Of a stretch of DNA of 64,000 nt, positions 1 through 8,939 are shown in pieces. This DNA comes from Psychroflexus sp. MES1-P1E. Lineage in GTDB: Bacteria > Bacteroidota > Bacteroidia > Flavobacteriales > Flavobacteriaceae. How positions within the stretch are numbered: the stretch's first letter is position 1; every line of letters begins with the position of its first letter. Position numbers and translations under genes: made by a program. A model generated the notes under the pieces. That model was not told where the DNA came from and ran no database searches. It worked only from the letters and a program-made list of their open reading frames with translations. Location of the stretch: the NCBI RefSeq assembly GCF_002836055.1, contig NZ_PJBS01000159.1, positions 1 through 64,000 on the forward strand, given 5' to 3'.

Positions 1-36
1 TTACAAGAATAATAGGTTACATATTTTTTTTCAAAT

Positions 37-70
37 AATAAGCTGAGCGTTTACAAACGCTCAGCTTATT
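37..70 (-). terminator. Rho-independent terminator after hpf
   Basis: A near-perfect inverted repeat (about 15 bp stem, 4-base loop; GC core GCTGAGCG / CGCTCAGC) lies 25 bases beyond the stop of the minus-strand hibernation factor gene. The flanks are T/A-rich on both strands, so it may act in both directions. Confidence 0.7.
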
Positions 71-94
71 TGTTTAACAATTTATCAAATAGAA

Positions 95-397
95 TTAATG
101 TGAAGACATCTTTTCCTTCTTTTTTTGGAGCTGCCTTTTAACATCATCAATTGTGTTGGTAATGGCAACTTCAAATCCTTTTTCATTAGAGGATGCAAAT
201 AAATTTTGACCAGGAGCACTTAATTTGATTTCGCAAATCATACCTGTTTTAGGACTAGATGTGTTTTCTGTTTTGAAAAAGACTTCAGATCTCACAATCC
301 AATCATATCTATCCTGAAGCTTTTCGAGTTTTTTAGTCACTAACTCTTCAAGCCTTTCACTTGCCGTAACGTGTACGTAATTAAAATTGATGTCCAT
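95..397 (-). CDS. hpf: Ribosome hibernation-promoting factor, short HPF/YfiA type
   Basis: 100-residue protein of the RaiA/HPF family. Family members bind the 30S A/P-site region and either dimerise or inactivate ribosomes in stationary phase. The sequence shows the beta-alpha-beta-beta-beta-alpha pattern: an N-terminal strand with INFNYVHVTASERLEE, a basic first helix (KKLEKLQDRY) and a basic C-terminal helix (DDVKRQLQKKKEKM). Length matches the short form, which lacks the long-HPF C-terminal dimerisation domain. It is monocistronic with its own terminator and divergent from the next gene. I cannot separate an HPF from a YfiA role by eye. Confidence 0.88.
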   Translation of the reverse strand: MDINFNYVHVTASERLEELVTKKLEKLQDRYDWIVRSEVFFKTENTSSPKTGMICEIKLSAPGQNLFASSNEKGFEVAITNTIDDVKRQLQKKKEKMSSH

Positions 398-708
398 AAT
401 TTTTAATTTTAATAATCTATTATTCAGTTATATTACAAAGAGTGTAAGCTTTGCAAGTGAAATTATTCATTTAAATAATTTCCTTATATAACTTTAATAA
501 ATAAAATATGCAATACTTATTTTTTTCAAAATTTTAATTAAAATATTTAATATTTAACTTTAAGTACTGTGCATGTGTTATTATTTATTTAAAAGTTTGG
601 ATTTAATAAATAATCTTGAGCATCCAAATCTTATCTTTCGTTTCTGTAAAACTTTATAGTATTCATGGTATTTTAGCATAATTAAATATCTAAAATTCTC
701 AATTCACA
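398..708. other. Divergent intergenic region, very AT-rich
   Basis: 311 bases between hpf (leftward) and the FAD/Fe-S dehydrogenase (rightward). It must carry both promoters. I see no convincing -33/-7 pair, only AT-rich tracts and a 7-bp inverted repeat TTTGGAT (596-602) / ATCCAAA (622-628). No short ORF with family resemblance was seen. Confidence 0.5.
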
Positions 709-3639
709 ATGCAAGCCTCCTACTTACAAGACTTATCAAAATCAATTGAAGGAGAACTTTATCAAGATGACCTTCATCAAATTATTTATGCAACTGATGC
801 ATCTGTGTATAGGGAACTTCCACTTGCTGTCTGCTATCCTAAAAACGAAAATGATTTAAAAAAAATTATAAAATTTTCCGCCCTATATAATATATCAATA
901 ACTCCAAGAGCCGCAGGAACTTCTCTAGCGGGTCAATGCGTCACAGATGGAATGGTGGTGGATTTAAGTAAGTATTTTACGTCTCAACTTAATTTTGATA
1001 AGATCACTAATAGTATAAGACTACAACCAGGGATTGTAAGAGATAGTTTGAATAAATTTCTATCTAGTCATGACTTATTCTTCGGTCCAAATACGTCAAC
1101 TAGTAACCGTTGCAATGTTGGTGGTATGTTTGGTAATAACTCCTCCGGGACGACCTCAATAAGATACGGCGTGACCAGGGATAAAATTATAACTTCTAAG
1201 GGGTTTTTATCCGATGGTAGTTATATCGAAGTTAAAACTCTTAATAAAAATGAATTCCAAAACAAGTTAAAATTAGAATCTTTAGAGGGCTCAATTTACA
1301 GGTATTTCAATGAGTTGTTTCAAAGGCTAGATATTGAAGATATTATTGAAAATGGATTTCCTAAATCTTCCATACATAGAAGAAATACAGGTTACGCCAT
1401 AGACGAGTTATACAATTCATCCTTTTTTAACAAAGAGTCTATTGATGAATTCAACCTTAATAAACTTTTATGTGGAAGTGAGGGTACTTTGTTTATAGCT
1501 ACAGAAATGGAGCTTCAATTAGACCATGTTGCTCCTAGACATTCAGCGATGATTGCCGCACATTTTAGTAGTATTTCAGAGTGCTTGGAGTCCGTAGAGC
1601 TTACACTATGTCATCATTTATTTACTTGTGAGATGATGGACAAAACCATCTTAGACTGTACTAAAGAAAGTATGAAATACAAGGATCATCGTTTTTTTAT
1701 TGAACAAGATCCTGAGGCGATTTTAATGTTAGAGTTAAAATCGAATTCTCTTAGTGACCTGGAACTTCAAGTTCAAAATTTACTCGATGATATAAAACTG
1801 AAAACTAAAGCTTATGCTTCACCAGTCTTAAAAAATGGCGGAATAGAGTTGGCTACAGAGTTGAGAAAGGCGGGTCTTGGTCTTCTAGGTAATCTTATAG
1901 GAGATGGGAAAGCAATAGCTTGTATTGAAGACACGTCAGTGGCTATTCCAGACTTACCGCATTACATAGCAGATTTTACAAAAATAATGAAATCATACAA
2001 TCAGAAAGCTGTGTATTATGCCCATGCTGGTGCTGGTGAGCTTCACTTACGACCTATCCTAAATCTAAAAACATCCCAAGGAGTTGAAGAGTTTAAAAAT
2101 ATTTCTGAGGATGTCGCCAATCTTGTAAAGTCTTATAAAGGCGCCTTAAGTGGTGAGCATGGAGATGGAAGAGTTAGGGCGCCTTTTACAAGGCTAGTTG
2201 TTGGAGAGGAATGTTATGCAGTTTTCAATGAAATTAAACATCTATTTGATCCTCAAAATCTGTTTAATCCAGGAAAAATAGTCAACCCAAAACCTATTGA
2301 TTCAGATTTACGGTATGAGGTGGATAGAGTAGAGCCTGAGATTTCTACAAAAATGGATTTTTCTAAAAGTATGGGAATCCTTCGAGCAGCAGAACAGTGC
2401 AATGGGAGTGGAGATTGTAGAAAATCTCATGAGTTTGAAGGAGGAATGTGCCCAAGTTACCAAGCTACTCGTAATGAGAAAGATACGACTAGAGCAAGAG
2501 CCAATATGCTCCGTGAGGTTTTGACAAATGGTCACGAAAGTAAAAATCCGTTTGACAATGAAAATCTTAAAGAAATTTTTGATTTGTGTATTAGTTGCAA
2601 AGCTTGTAAAAACGAATGTCCGAGTAATGTAGATGTCGGTGCTTTCAAAACTGAATTTCAGTATCAATATCAAAAGGCTAATGGTGTAAAACTTCGTACC
2701 ATGGTCTTTGCTAAAAATAATACCATCAATACTTTAGCCTCTAAAATAGCCCCACTTTATAATTGGTTAAACACTAATAAGTTGATAGCCCCTGTCATTA
2801 AAGAAATTGCTGGAGTTGCAAGAGAAAGAAGTCTACCTACTTTATATTCTACATCATTAAAGCGAAAAATAAAAAATGGAAAAATCTCACTTTATCCTAA
2901 AGGAAAACCAAAACAATCCATTTATCTATTTATCGATGAATTTACAAACTATCTAGATGTCACTATTGGTGTAGATGCTGTTCAGCTTTTAGTGAAACTG
3001 GGCTATGAAGTCAAAATTATAGATCACCCTGAAAGTGGAAGGAGTTATTTTTCAAAAGGCTTATTGGATGAAGCTCAAAAGTTTGTGGATGCTAATGTTG
3101 AAATTTTTAAAGATATAATTTCTGAAGACCTTCCGTTGTTAGGTATTGAACCTTCAACAATCTTAAGTTTTAGAGACGAGTATTTGAAGTTGGCTTCAGA
3201 TCAATCTTCAGCAAATGAGCTGTCCAAGAATGTTTTTCTTATTGAAGAATTTTTAAATGCTGAAATTCAAAAAGGGAACTTGACTTCTAAGCAGTTTTCT
3301 AGTGAAAAACAAGATATAAAAATTCATAGCCATTGTTATCAAAAAGCGTTATCCAGCCAAATTCATACGTTCAATCTTCTAAATCTACCTGAAAATTTTA
3401 AAGTTACTTTAATACCTTCAGGATGTTGTGGAATGGCAGGAAGTTTTGGTTACGAAAAAGAGCATTATCAAGTGAGCCAATCTATAGGAGAACTTGTTTT
3501 GTTTCCAGCAGTTAGAAAATCAAAAGAGGCTATCATTTGTGCAAATGGAACCAGTTGTAGACATCAAATAAAAGATGGCACTCAAAAAGAGGCTTTACAT
3601 CCAGTGACTATTTTAAATAAATTTGTCTTAGAAGTTTAA
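709..3639 (+). CDS. FAD-binding and Fe-S D-2-hydroxyacid dehydrogenase (YdiJ/D-lactate dehydrogenase-like)
   Basis: 976-residue fusion of a GlcD/Dld-type flavoprotein with a GlpC/LldE-type Fe-S region. The PCMH FAD domain (about 20-250) has PRAAGTSLAGQ at 66-76 and GMFGNNSSGT. The FAD-linked oxidase C-terminal domain (about 280-540) contains HAGAGELHLRP and GEHGDGR. The Fe-S part has CNGSGDCR at 564 and the ferredoxin motif C627-x2-C630-x2-C633-x3-C637, and the CCG domain has CCG at 906-908. E. coli YdiJ (about 1018 residues) has this architecture and oxidises D-2-hydroxyglutarate. Other members act on D-lactate or glycolate, so the substrate is inferred only. Probably membrane-associated, passing electrons to quinone. 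Its 3' end overlaps the convergent lipoprotein gene by 12 bases. Confidence 0.88.
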   Translation: MQASYLQDLSKSIEGELYQDDLHQIIYATDASVYRELPLAVCYPKNENDLKKIIKFSALYNISITPRAAGTSLAGQCVTDGMVVDLSKYFTSQLNFDKITNSIRLQPGIVRDSLNKFLSSHDLFFGPNTSTSNRCNVGGMFGNNSSGTTSIRYGVTRDKIITSKGFLSDGSYIEVKTLNKNEFQNKLKLESLEGSIYRYFNELFQRLDIEDIIENGFPKSSIHRRNTGYAIDELYNSSFFNKESIDEFNLNKLLCGSEGTLFIATEMELQLDHVAPRHSAMIAAHFSSISECLESVELTLCHHLFTCEMMDKTILDCTKESMKYKDHRFFIEQDPEAILMLELKSNSLSDLELQVQNLLDDIKLKTKAYASPVLKNGGIELATELRKAGLGLLGNLIGDGKAIACIEDTSVAIPDLPHYIADFTKIMKSYNQKAVYYAHAGAGELHLRPILNLKTSQGVEEFKNISEDVANLVKSYKGALSGEHGDGRVRAPFTRLVVGEECYAVFNEIKHLFDPQNLFNPGKIVNPKPIDSDLRYEVDRVEPEISTKMDFSKSMGILRAAEQCNGSGDCRKSHEFEGGMCPSYQATRNEKDTTRARANMLREVLTNGHESKNPFDNENLKEIFDLCISCKACKNECPSNVDVGAFKTEFQYQYQKANGVKLRTMVFAKNNTINTLASKIAPLYNWLNTNKLIAPVIKEIAGVARERSLPTLYSTSLKRKIKNGKISLYPKGKPKQSIYLFIDEFTNYLDVTIGVDAVQLLVKLGYEVKIIDHPESGRSYFSKGLLDEAQKFVDANVEIFKDIISEDLPLLGIEPSTILSFRDEYLKLASDQSSANELSKNVFLIEEFLNAEIQKGNLTSKQFSSEKQDIKIHSHCYQKALSSQIHTFNLLNLPENFKVTLIPSGCCGMAGSFGYEKEHYQVSQSIGELVLFPAVRKSKEAIICANGTSCRHQIKDGTQKEALHPVTILNKFVLEV

Positions 3640-4434
3640 ATCTATCGAAGAGTCTATCAGTTTTTGATTGGACCGAATAGAGACATCTGGAATTTCAAAA
3701 TTCAACTGTTCTGGGATATCTTCAAAAGTAAGGTCTGTGCTGACATCACTTTTAATTAAACCGATATCTTTTGCGTAGTAATTAATTATCGTGGAGGCGT
3801 TCTGCTCTTGAAGAATCGTAAAATCAGAAAAGACAATAAAAACACTTGCCGATAAACTAAGGTTGATTTTTGAGCTGTATACGTCTGAATAGGTCTGACC
3901 GTTTACAGTCATATTATCCATAAAACCAGCATGAGCAAAATTGATTTCATACTCAAGGCTTACTGGAAAACCATTTATGTTTCTTTCAATTCCGCCTAAA
4001 GAAGAATAAAGAACGTCTCCTTGAATTAAGGCTGCATCGTAAAGAGTAACCTCTGATAAAGGTATCGTAAAGTTTGGAAGTTCATCATTGAGAAAAACTG
4101 AATATTCTCCATCAAAAATGACGGTTTGCTCACCATTCTGTTTAAAGACTTCTCCTGAACTAAGAATAGTGGTAAAAACCCCAGAAAAATTAGTAACCGT
4201 TTTGGTAAAACTAAAGCGTTGTGGGTTTTCAGCATTGACCCTAGAAACACTTAAGTTTTCACGACCTGTTATGGTGTTCGAATTTTCTATAGCGGTGTTC
4301 TCATAAATCCAAGAATTATCTAAAGCTAGAGGGAAATAATTTGAGTCTGATAAGAGGATATTTTCATCCTCGCTTGCACAAGAGTAACAAATCAAAAGTA
4401 AAATAATACCTAGATAAACACTTACTTTTTTCAT
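3628..4434 (-). CDS. Predicted lipoprotein of unknown function
   Basis: 268 residues. The N-terminus is a lipoprotein signal peptide: KK start, hydrophobic stretch LGIILLLI and a lipobox-like CYSC with Cys19, followed by acidic residues. The remainder is beta-strand-rich and Asn/Ser-rich with no motif I recognise. FPLALDNSWIYE near residue 35 resembles the openings of many Bacteroidota surface or periplasmic lipoproteins. Convergent with, and overlapping by 12 bases, the upstream dehydrogenase gene. No function assigned. Confidence 0.75.
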   Translation of the reverse strand: MKKVSVYLGIILLLICYSCASEDENILLSDSNYFPLALDNSWIYENTAIENSNTITGRENLSVSRVNAENPQRFSFTKTVTNFSGVFTTILSSGEVFKQNGEQTVIFDGEYSVFLNDELPNFTIPLSEVTLYDAALIQGDVLYSSLGGIERNINGFPVSLEYEINFAHAGFMDNMTVNGQTYSDVYSSKINLSLSASVFIVFSDFTILQEQNASTIINYYAKDIGLIKSDVSTDLTFEDIPEQLNFEIPDVSIRSNQKLIDSSIDLNF

Positions 4435-4472
4435 AAAATGGACATTTTATGCAATTTAGGTATTTTTCACGA

Positions 4473-5285
4473 CTAAGCTTCTTTGTCATTGATAACAATA
4501 GAGGCACTTGTGCAATTTTCATCACTAGTTTTTATTTCTTTTTTTCCTAAATCAGAATAGCGGAAGAGTTTCCAACGGTTATTATGAAATTCTAGGGCAG
4601 TTAAGTTTTCAACCCAATCGCCAGAATTTAAATATAGGCAAGTTCCTTTTTTGTTAACTTTTCTGGATATTTGTGGCTGATGTATGTGTCCGCAAATCAC
4701 ATAGTGGTAACCCTTTTCTATAGCCAAATCTGTTGCAGTTTTTTCAAAATCATCAATACATTTCACTGCTTTTTTGACGGAGTTTTTAATTTTTTTGGAC
4801 AATGAATATTTTTCTTTACCAAACTTTAAAAGCCAAAAGTTTAAAAATCTATTGCCTAATATAAGTAAGTCGTACCCCCAGCTACCAAGCTTTGCAACCC
4901 ACTTTGCATTTTGGATAAAAATATCGAACACATCGCCATGAAAAAACCAAGCCTTTTTACCGTTAAGAGTCAAGGTCAGTTTGTCGACAAGTTTAATATT
5001 TCCGATTTCAAGAGTGCTTAGTTTTCTCAGCATTTCATCATGATTACCTGTAATATATGTAATCTCTGTTCCTGTCATTGAGAATTCAATTAAAGTTTTG
5101 ATGATTTCTAAATGAGTTTTTGGAAAGCAATTTTTTTTGAATTGCCAAATATCAATGATATCACCGTTTAGAATTATTTTTTTGGGTTGGATTGAATTCA
5201 GATAGATTAATAATTCATCAGCACGGCATCCAAAGGTGCCTAAATGAATATCGGACAAAACCACTAAGTTGACTTTTCTTTTCAA
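4473..5285 (-). CDS. Calcineurin-like metallophosphoesterase, UDP-2,3-diacylglucosamine diphosphatase-like (LpxH family)
   Basis: 270 residues with the metallophosphoesterase signature in order: SDIHLG (DxH, about 12-17), NGDIID (GD), TGNHDE (GNHD), FHGDVFD and CGHIHQP (GHxH). Similarity is to the UDP-2,3-diacylglucosamine diphosphatase group, which cleaves UDP-diacyl-GlcN to lipid X in lipid A synthesis. Related phosphoesterases of other specificity exist, so the substrate is inferred. The first codon is TTG at 5285: an in-frame TGA lies seven codons upstream with no ATG between, and the motif-bearing N-terminus requires it. Divergent from aroC. Confidence 0.8.
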   Translation of the reverse strand: MKRKVNLVVLSDIHLGTFGCRADELLIYLNSIQPKKIILNGDIIDIWQFKKNCFPKTHLEIIKTLIEFSMTGTEITYITGNHDEMLRKLSTLEIGNIKLVDKLTLTLNGKKAWFFHGDVFDIFIQNAKWVAKLGSWGYDLLILGNRFLNFWLLKFGKEKYSLSKKIKNSVKKAVKCIDDFEKTATDLAIEKGYHYVICGHIHQPQISRKVNKKGTCLYLNSGDWVENLTALEFHNNRWKLFRYSDLGKKEIKTSDENCTSASIVINDKEA

Positions 5286-5493
5286 AATGAGAAGTTTTAT
5301 TCAAAGTAAGCGAGAACATATTACCAATAGGTAAATTGTACATTATGAAAGGTTGATATAAAGATTATTAACTGATATAAACGGTTAACATAAAATTTAC
5401 CTCCTTCAAGACAGAATATCGATTTTTACTGTAATCTACTTAGATTGTTTTTTGATTATTGATGAAAACGATTACATTTGTTTAAAACCACAT

Positions 5494-6552
5494 ATGGCAT
5501 CAAATAGCTTCGGAAATTTTCTTAAACTTACAACCTTTGGTGAGTCTCACGGAGTCTCCATTGGTGGAATTCTAGATGGAGTTCCTCCAGGAATCCAATT
5601 GGATTTAGAGAAAATCCAGAAAGATTTGGATAGAAGAAAACCTGGTCAATCTGCAATAGTCACTCAACGTAAAGAGTCTGATATCGTTCACTTTAAGTCA
5701 GGAATTTTTGAAGGGTTAACCACAGGGTTACCAATTGGATTCGAAATTCACAATACAGATAATAAATCAAAAGATTACGGTCATATAAAAGATGTGTATA
5801 GACCAAATCACTCCGATTACACGTATGATCAAAAATACGGCCAAAGAGATTATAGAGGCGGAGGAAGATCTAGCGCGAGGGAAACTGCTTCTTGGGTTGT
5901 TGCTGGTGCTATAGCTAAACAAATTCTGAATGATGTCCATTTCACGGCTTATACTCACGCTGTAGGAGGTTTAGAATTACAGAGTGAAGATAGTGTTGAC
6001 TTTGATGTTATCGAAAAGAATCCTGTTAGATGTCCTAATGTAATGAGGGCTGTTGAAATGGAAGATTATATTAAAAAAATAAGAAAAGAGGGAGATACTA
6101 TTGGTGGTGTTGTTAAATGTATAATCTCCAATGTTCCTAAAAACCTAGGTGATCCTATTTTTGAAAAACTTCATGCTAATTTAGGTAAAGCTATGATGAC
6201 TATTAATGCTGTAAAAGGATTTGATTATGGTTCTGGTTTTGAAGGTGTTTCGATGAAAGGGAGTGAACATAATGATTTGTTCAATGTAGATGGAACCACT
6301 AAAACCAATCATAGTGGTGGTATACAAGGTGGTATTTCCAACGGGATGAATATCAATTTTAGAGTAGCTTTTAAACCTGTGGCTACCCTTATGCAAAAGC
6401 AAAAAACGATAAACAAAAACGCTCAAGAAGTAGAAATGCAAGGCAAAGGTCGTCACGATCCATGCGTAGTTCCTAGAGCTATTCCTGTTGTTGAGGCTAT
6501 GTCGGCTTTAGTTTTGGCAGACGCCTTTTTACAAAATAAATCTCTTAATTAA
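5494..6552 (+). CDS. aroC: Chorismate synthase
   Basis: 352 residues from the ATG at 5494; a TTG 14 codons upstream is in frame but precedes the conserved [20 protein letters not shown] start. The enzyme converts 5-enolpyruvylshikimate-3-phosphate to chorismate using reduced FMN. Signatures visible are TFGESHG near the N-terminus, [13 protein letters not shown] in the middle, and the FMN-binding region with [11 protein letters not shown] and [19 protein letters not shown] near the C-terminus. Length fits the bacterial family (about 350-360). The symporter gene follows after 5 bases, suggesting co-transcription. Confidence 0.97.
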   Translation: MASNSFGNFLKLTTFGESHGVSIGGILDGVPPGIQLDLEKIQKDLDRRKPGQSAIVTQRKESDIVHFKSGIFEGLTTGLPIGFEIHNTDNKSKDYGHIKDVYRPNHSDYTYDQKYGQRDYRGGGRSSARETASWVVAGAIAKQILNDVHFTAYTHAVGGLELQSEDSVDFDVIEKNPVRCPNVMRAVEMEDYIKKIRKEGDTIGGVVKCIISNVPKNLGDPIFEKLHANLGKAMMTINAVKGFDYGSGFEGVSMKGSEHNDLFNVDGTTKTNHSGGIQGGISNGMNINFRVAFKPVATLMQKQKTINKNAQEVEMQGKGRHDPCVVPRAIPVVEAMSALVLADAFLQNKSLN

Positions 6553-6557
6553 ATTTA

Positions 6558-7874
6558 ATGAAAAAATTAGAATTACACTGGCAAATCCTTATTGGTATGG
6601 GATTGGGAATTGCTTTCGCATACATTTTATCTTTTTTTAGCTGGGGAAGCGATTTTATCACCGATTGGATTAAGCCATTTGGTAGTATGTTCATCAATGC
6701 CCTTAAACTTATTGCAGTTCCCTTGATTTTAGCGTCTCTTATCAAAGGAGTATCTGATTTAAAGGATATTTCAAGCCTTTCACAAATGGGCCTAAGAACT
6801 ATTCTTACCTATTTAGCGACTACAGTTATTGCGGTGAGCATCGGTCTTGCTATTGTTAATATATTCGAGCCTGGTAAGAGCATAGAAAGTGAAACCCGAG
6901 AAGAACTCGTACAAAGTTATGGGGGTGATGCAGAATTAACCAGGCAAAATGCCCAAAGGCAAAAGGATTCTGGACCTCTGCAAGCCTTAGAAGACTTGGT
7001 GCCAGATAATATATTTGGAGCAGCATCTAGCAATTCTAATATGCTACAAGTTATTTTCTTTGCTATCTTTTTTGGTATTGGCATGATTTTAATACCAGAA
7101 AAAAAATCTAGGCCCATCAAAGAATTTTTTGATTCCTTAAATGAGGTTATATTGAAAATGATAGATCTTATTATGTTAGCAGCACCTTATGGTGTTTTTG
7201 CATTATTAGCAGCCTTGGTCGTTGAAGCACCAAGCGCAGATCTCTTTATTGCTTTGGCATTTTACGGCTTGTGTGTCGTGTGTGGGCTAATTATTATGAT
7301 TGGAGTTTATGCGTTAATTGTAGGCATCTTCACCAAAAAATCACCGCGTTTCTTTCTCAATGGTATCTCACCAGCTCAACTCTTGGCCTTTTCTACAAGT
7401 TCTAGTGCTGCAACTTTACCCGTAACAATGGAAAGAGTAGAGGAGCATCTCGGGGTACATCCTCAAGTTTCCAGTTTCGTATTACCCATAGGTGCAACTA
7501 TTAACATGGATGGAACTAGTTTATATCAGGCAGTAGCTGCCGTGTTCATCGCTCAAGCTTTTGGTATGGAGCTGAGTTTTGTTGCTCAGCTTGGGATTAT
7601 TGCTACTGCAACTTTAGCCTCAATAGGTTCCGCAGCAGTACCAGGAGCAGGAATGGTTATGCTTGTTATAGTTCTTGGTCAGGCTGGAATACCTGAAGCT
7701 GGTCTTGCTCTTATTTTTGCTGTAGACAGACCCTTAGACATGTTAAGAACTTCTGTAAATGTGACCGGTGACGCCGCTGTAGCTATGTTAGTGGCAAAAT
7801 CACAAAACAAATTAGGCGATCCAAAAGTGAAAAACTGGAATGATAAGTTCACAAAAGAAAAAGATTTTAAATAA
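6558..7874 (+). CDS. Dicarboxylate/amino acid:cation symporter (DAACS, GltP/DctA family)
   Basis: 438-residue membrane protein with about eight hydrophobic segments plus re-entrant hairpins. Family marks are the serine-rich hairpin FSTSSSAATLPVTMERVEEH, the NMDGT substrate/cation motif followed by SLYQAVAAVFIAQ, and the late DRPLDMLRTSVNVTGDAA segment. Members import glutamate, aspartate or C4-dicarboxylates with Na+ or H+. Substrate cannot be assigned by eye. Residues 115-155 form an acidic/polar soluble loop, as in other DAACS proteins. Lies 5 bases after aroC with no terminator between. Confidence 0.93.
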   Translation: MKKLELHWQILIGMGLGIAFAYILSFFSWGSDFITDWIKPFGSMFINALKLIAVPLILASLIKGVSDLKDISSLSQMGLRTILTYLATTVIAVSIGLAIVNIFEPGKSIESETREELVQSYGGDAELTRQNAQRQKDSGPLQALEDLVPDNIFGAASSNSNMLQVIFFAIFFGIGMILIPEKKSRPIKEFFDSLNEVILKMIDLIMLAAPYGVFALLAALVVEAPSADLFIALAFYGLCVVCGLIIMIGVYALIVGIFTKKSPRFFLNGISPAQLLAFSTSSSAATLPVTMERVEEHLGVHPQVSSFVLPIGATINMDGTSLYQAVAAVFIAQAFGMELSFVAQLGIIATATLASIGSAAVPGAGMVMLVIVLGQAGIPEAGLALIFAVDRPLDMLRTSVNVTGDAAVAMLVAKSQNKLGDPKVKNWNDKFTKEKDFK

Positions 7875-7884
7875 GTTTTTGTCA

Positions 7885-7892
7885 TATTTTTG
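7885..7892 (+). promoter_or_regulatory. Candidate Bacteroidota -7 element for T9SS protein gene
   Basis: TATTTTTG matches the TAnnTTTG -7 consensus and lies 12 bases before the ATG at 7904. No good TTTG -33 element is seen at the expected distance, so this is tentative. Confidence 0.4.
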
Positions 7893-7903
7893 CAATAAAA
7901 ATT

Positions 7904-8875
7904 ATGAAAAAAATTTACATCTGTGTTTTCTTTTTCTCCGTCAACCTTTTTGCTCAAACTGAGTTTGAAGTTATTACACGCTCAGAAGTTTACGAGGATT
8001 TGGATAATCCTATTTCACTTACAAACGGTCTAGTATGGGATGATCCGGATTTAGTTATTCCACTTGGGTTTGATTTTGAACTGAGCTCAAATATTTTTAA
8101 TACTTTGTATATAAATGAAGAATTTTCATTAGGTGCAGAAGTAACTTTAAGCCCAAGCGATTTTAATAACTCACCTATTTTTGCACCAACCACCTTAGAT
8201 TATATCGATCGAGGTTTAGAATCAAATGTGTCGGAATCTGATATCTCATATAAGTTGGTAGAAGGAGATGAAGGTAAAATTTTAAAAATTCAGTGGAAAA
8301 ATGTTGGATTTTTTAATGACGAAGCAAGAGAGGATTTTATGAATGTCCAAATGTGGCTATATGAAAATTTGAATAAAATTGAATATCATTATGGTTCTGT
8401 TCAAATCAGTAATGCTGATGAAGTTTATGATTTCTTAAGTGGAACATCTGTAGCTGTTGCTTCTTCTAATGATCTTTTAAATGATGGATTCCTAGATAAT
8501 GCCTATTTTTTAACAGAACGTCCTGATGATCCTACAGTAGAAACCATACTAGCTGGGCAATTTTTAGATGAACCTTATGTGCTTAACGGTACAATACCAG
8601 AAAATACTGTTTATGAATTTAGGAATACAACATTAAATATTTCTAGTTTCATTGATTTGGATTTCGATTTATACCCAAACCCTGTTTCTGAAATAATTAA
8701 TATAAAAACGAACTTATCCAAATTTGAAACTGAAATTTATACTTTATTAGGTCAAGTTGTTTTGTTAAATTCAAATGAAAAAGAAATTAATATCTCACAC
8801 CTTCCAAATGGTATATATTTAGTTAGGATAAATTCAAACAACAATACCTTTACTAAGAAAATAATTAAACGCTAA
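7904..8875 (+). CDS. Secreted protein with type IX secretion sorting domain, function unknown
   Basis: 323 residues. Signal peptide MKKIYICVFFFSVNLFAQ ends in the AQ typical of flavobacteria. The central part (about 20-240) is an acidic, beta-rich region I do not recognise. The C-terminal about 75 residues form a type A T9SS sorting domain: DFDLYPNPVSEIINIK, then ..GIYLVRI.. and the basic tail TKKIIKR. The protein should be exported by Sec, moved across the outer membrane by T9SS and anchored or released at the cell surface. Followed by a strong hairpin terminator. Confidence 0.85.
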   Translation: MKKIYICVFFFSVNLFAQTEFEVITRSEVYEDLDNPISLTNGLVWDDPDLVIPLGFDFELSSNIFNTLYINEEFSLGAEVTLSPSDFNNSPIFAPTTLDYIDRGLESNVSESDISYKLVEGDEGKILKIQWKNVGFFNDEAREDFMNVQMWLYENLNKIEYHYGSVQISNADEVYDFLSGTSVAVASSNDLLNDGFLDNAYFLTERPDDPTVETILAGQFLDEPYVLNGTIPENTVYEFRNTTLNISSFIDLDFDLYPNPVSEIINIKTNLSKFETEIYTLLGQVVLLNSNEKEINISHLPNGIYLVRINSNNNTFTKKIIKR

Positions 8876-8891
8876 TTCTAAATTTATATTA

Positions 8892-8919
8892 AAAAGGCAG
8901 CTATATAGCTGCCTTTTTA
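8892..8919. terminator. Bidirectional terminator between convergent genes
   Basis: Perfect hairpin AAAAAGGCAGCTA / TAGCTGCCTTTTT with a two-base centre, 16 bases after one stop and 20 bases from the convergent M42 stop. A/T tracts on both sides serve both genes. Confidence 0.9.
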
Positions 8920-8939
8920 ATTTGATGATGATTTCGTTA

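Noticed and set aside
2308-2673. 121-codon minus-strand frame in the dehydrogenase gene
   Set aside because: Lies across the Fe-S cysteine region of the real gene and has no protein-like pattern.
5452-5493. Extended N-terminus of AroC from TTG
   Set aside because: The extra 14 residues ([13 protein letters not shown]..) are outside the conserved start and the ATG at 5494 fits the family length.
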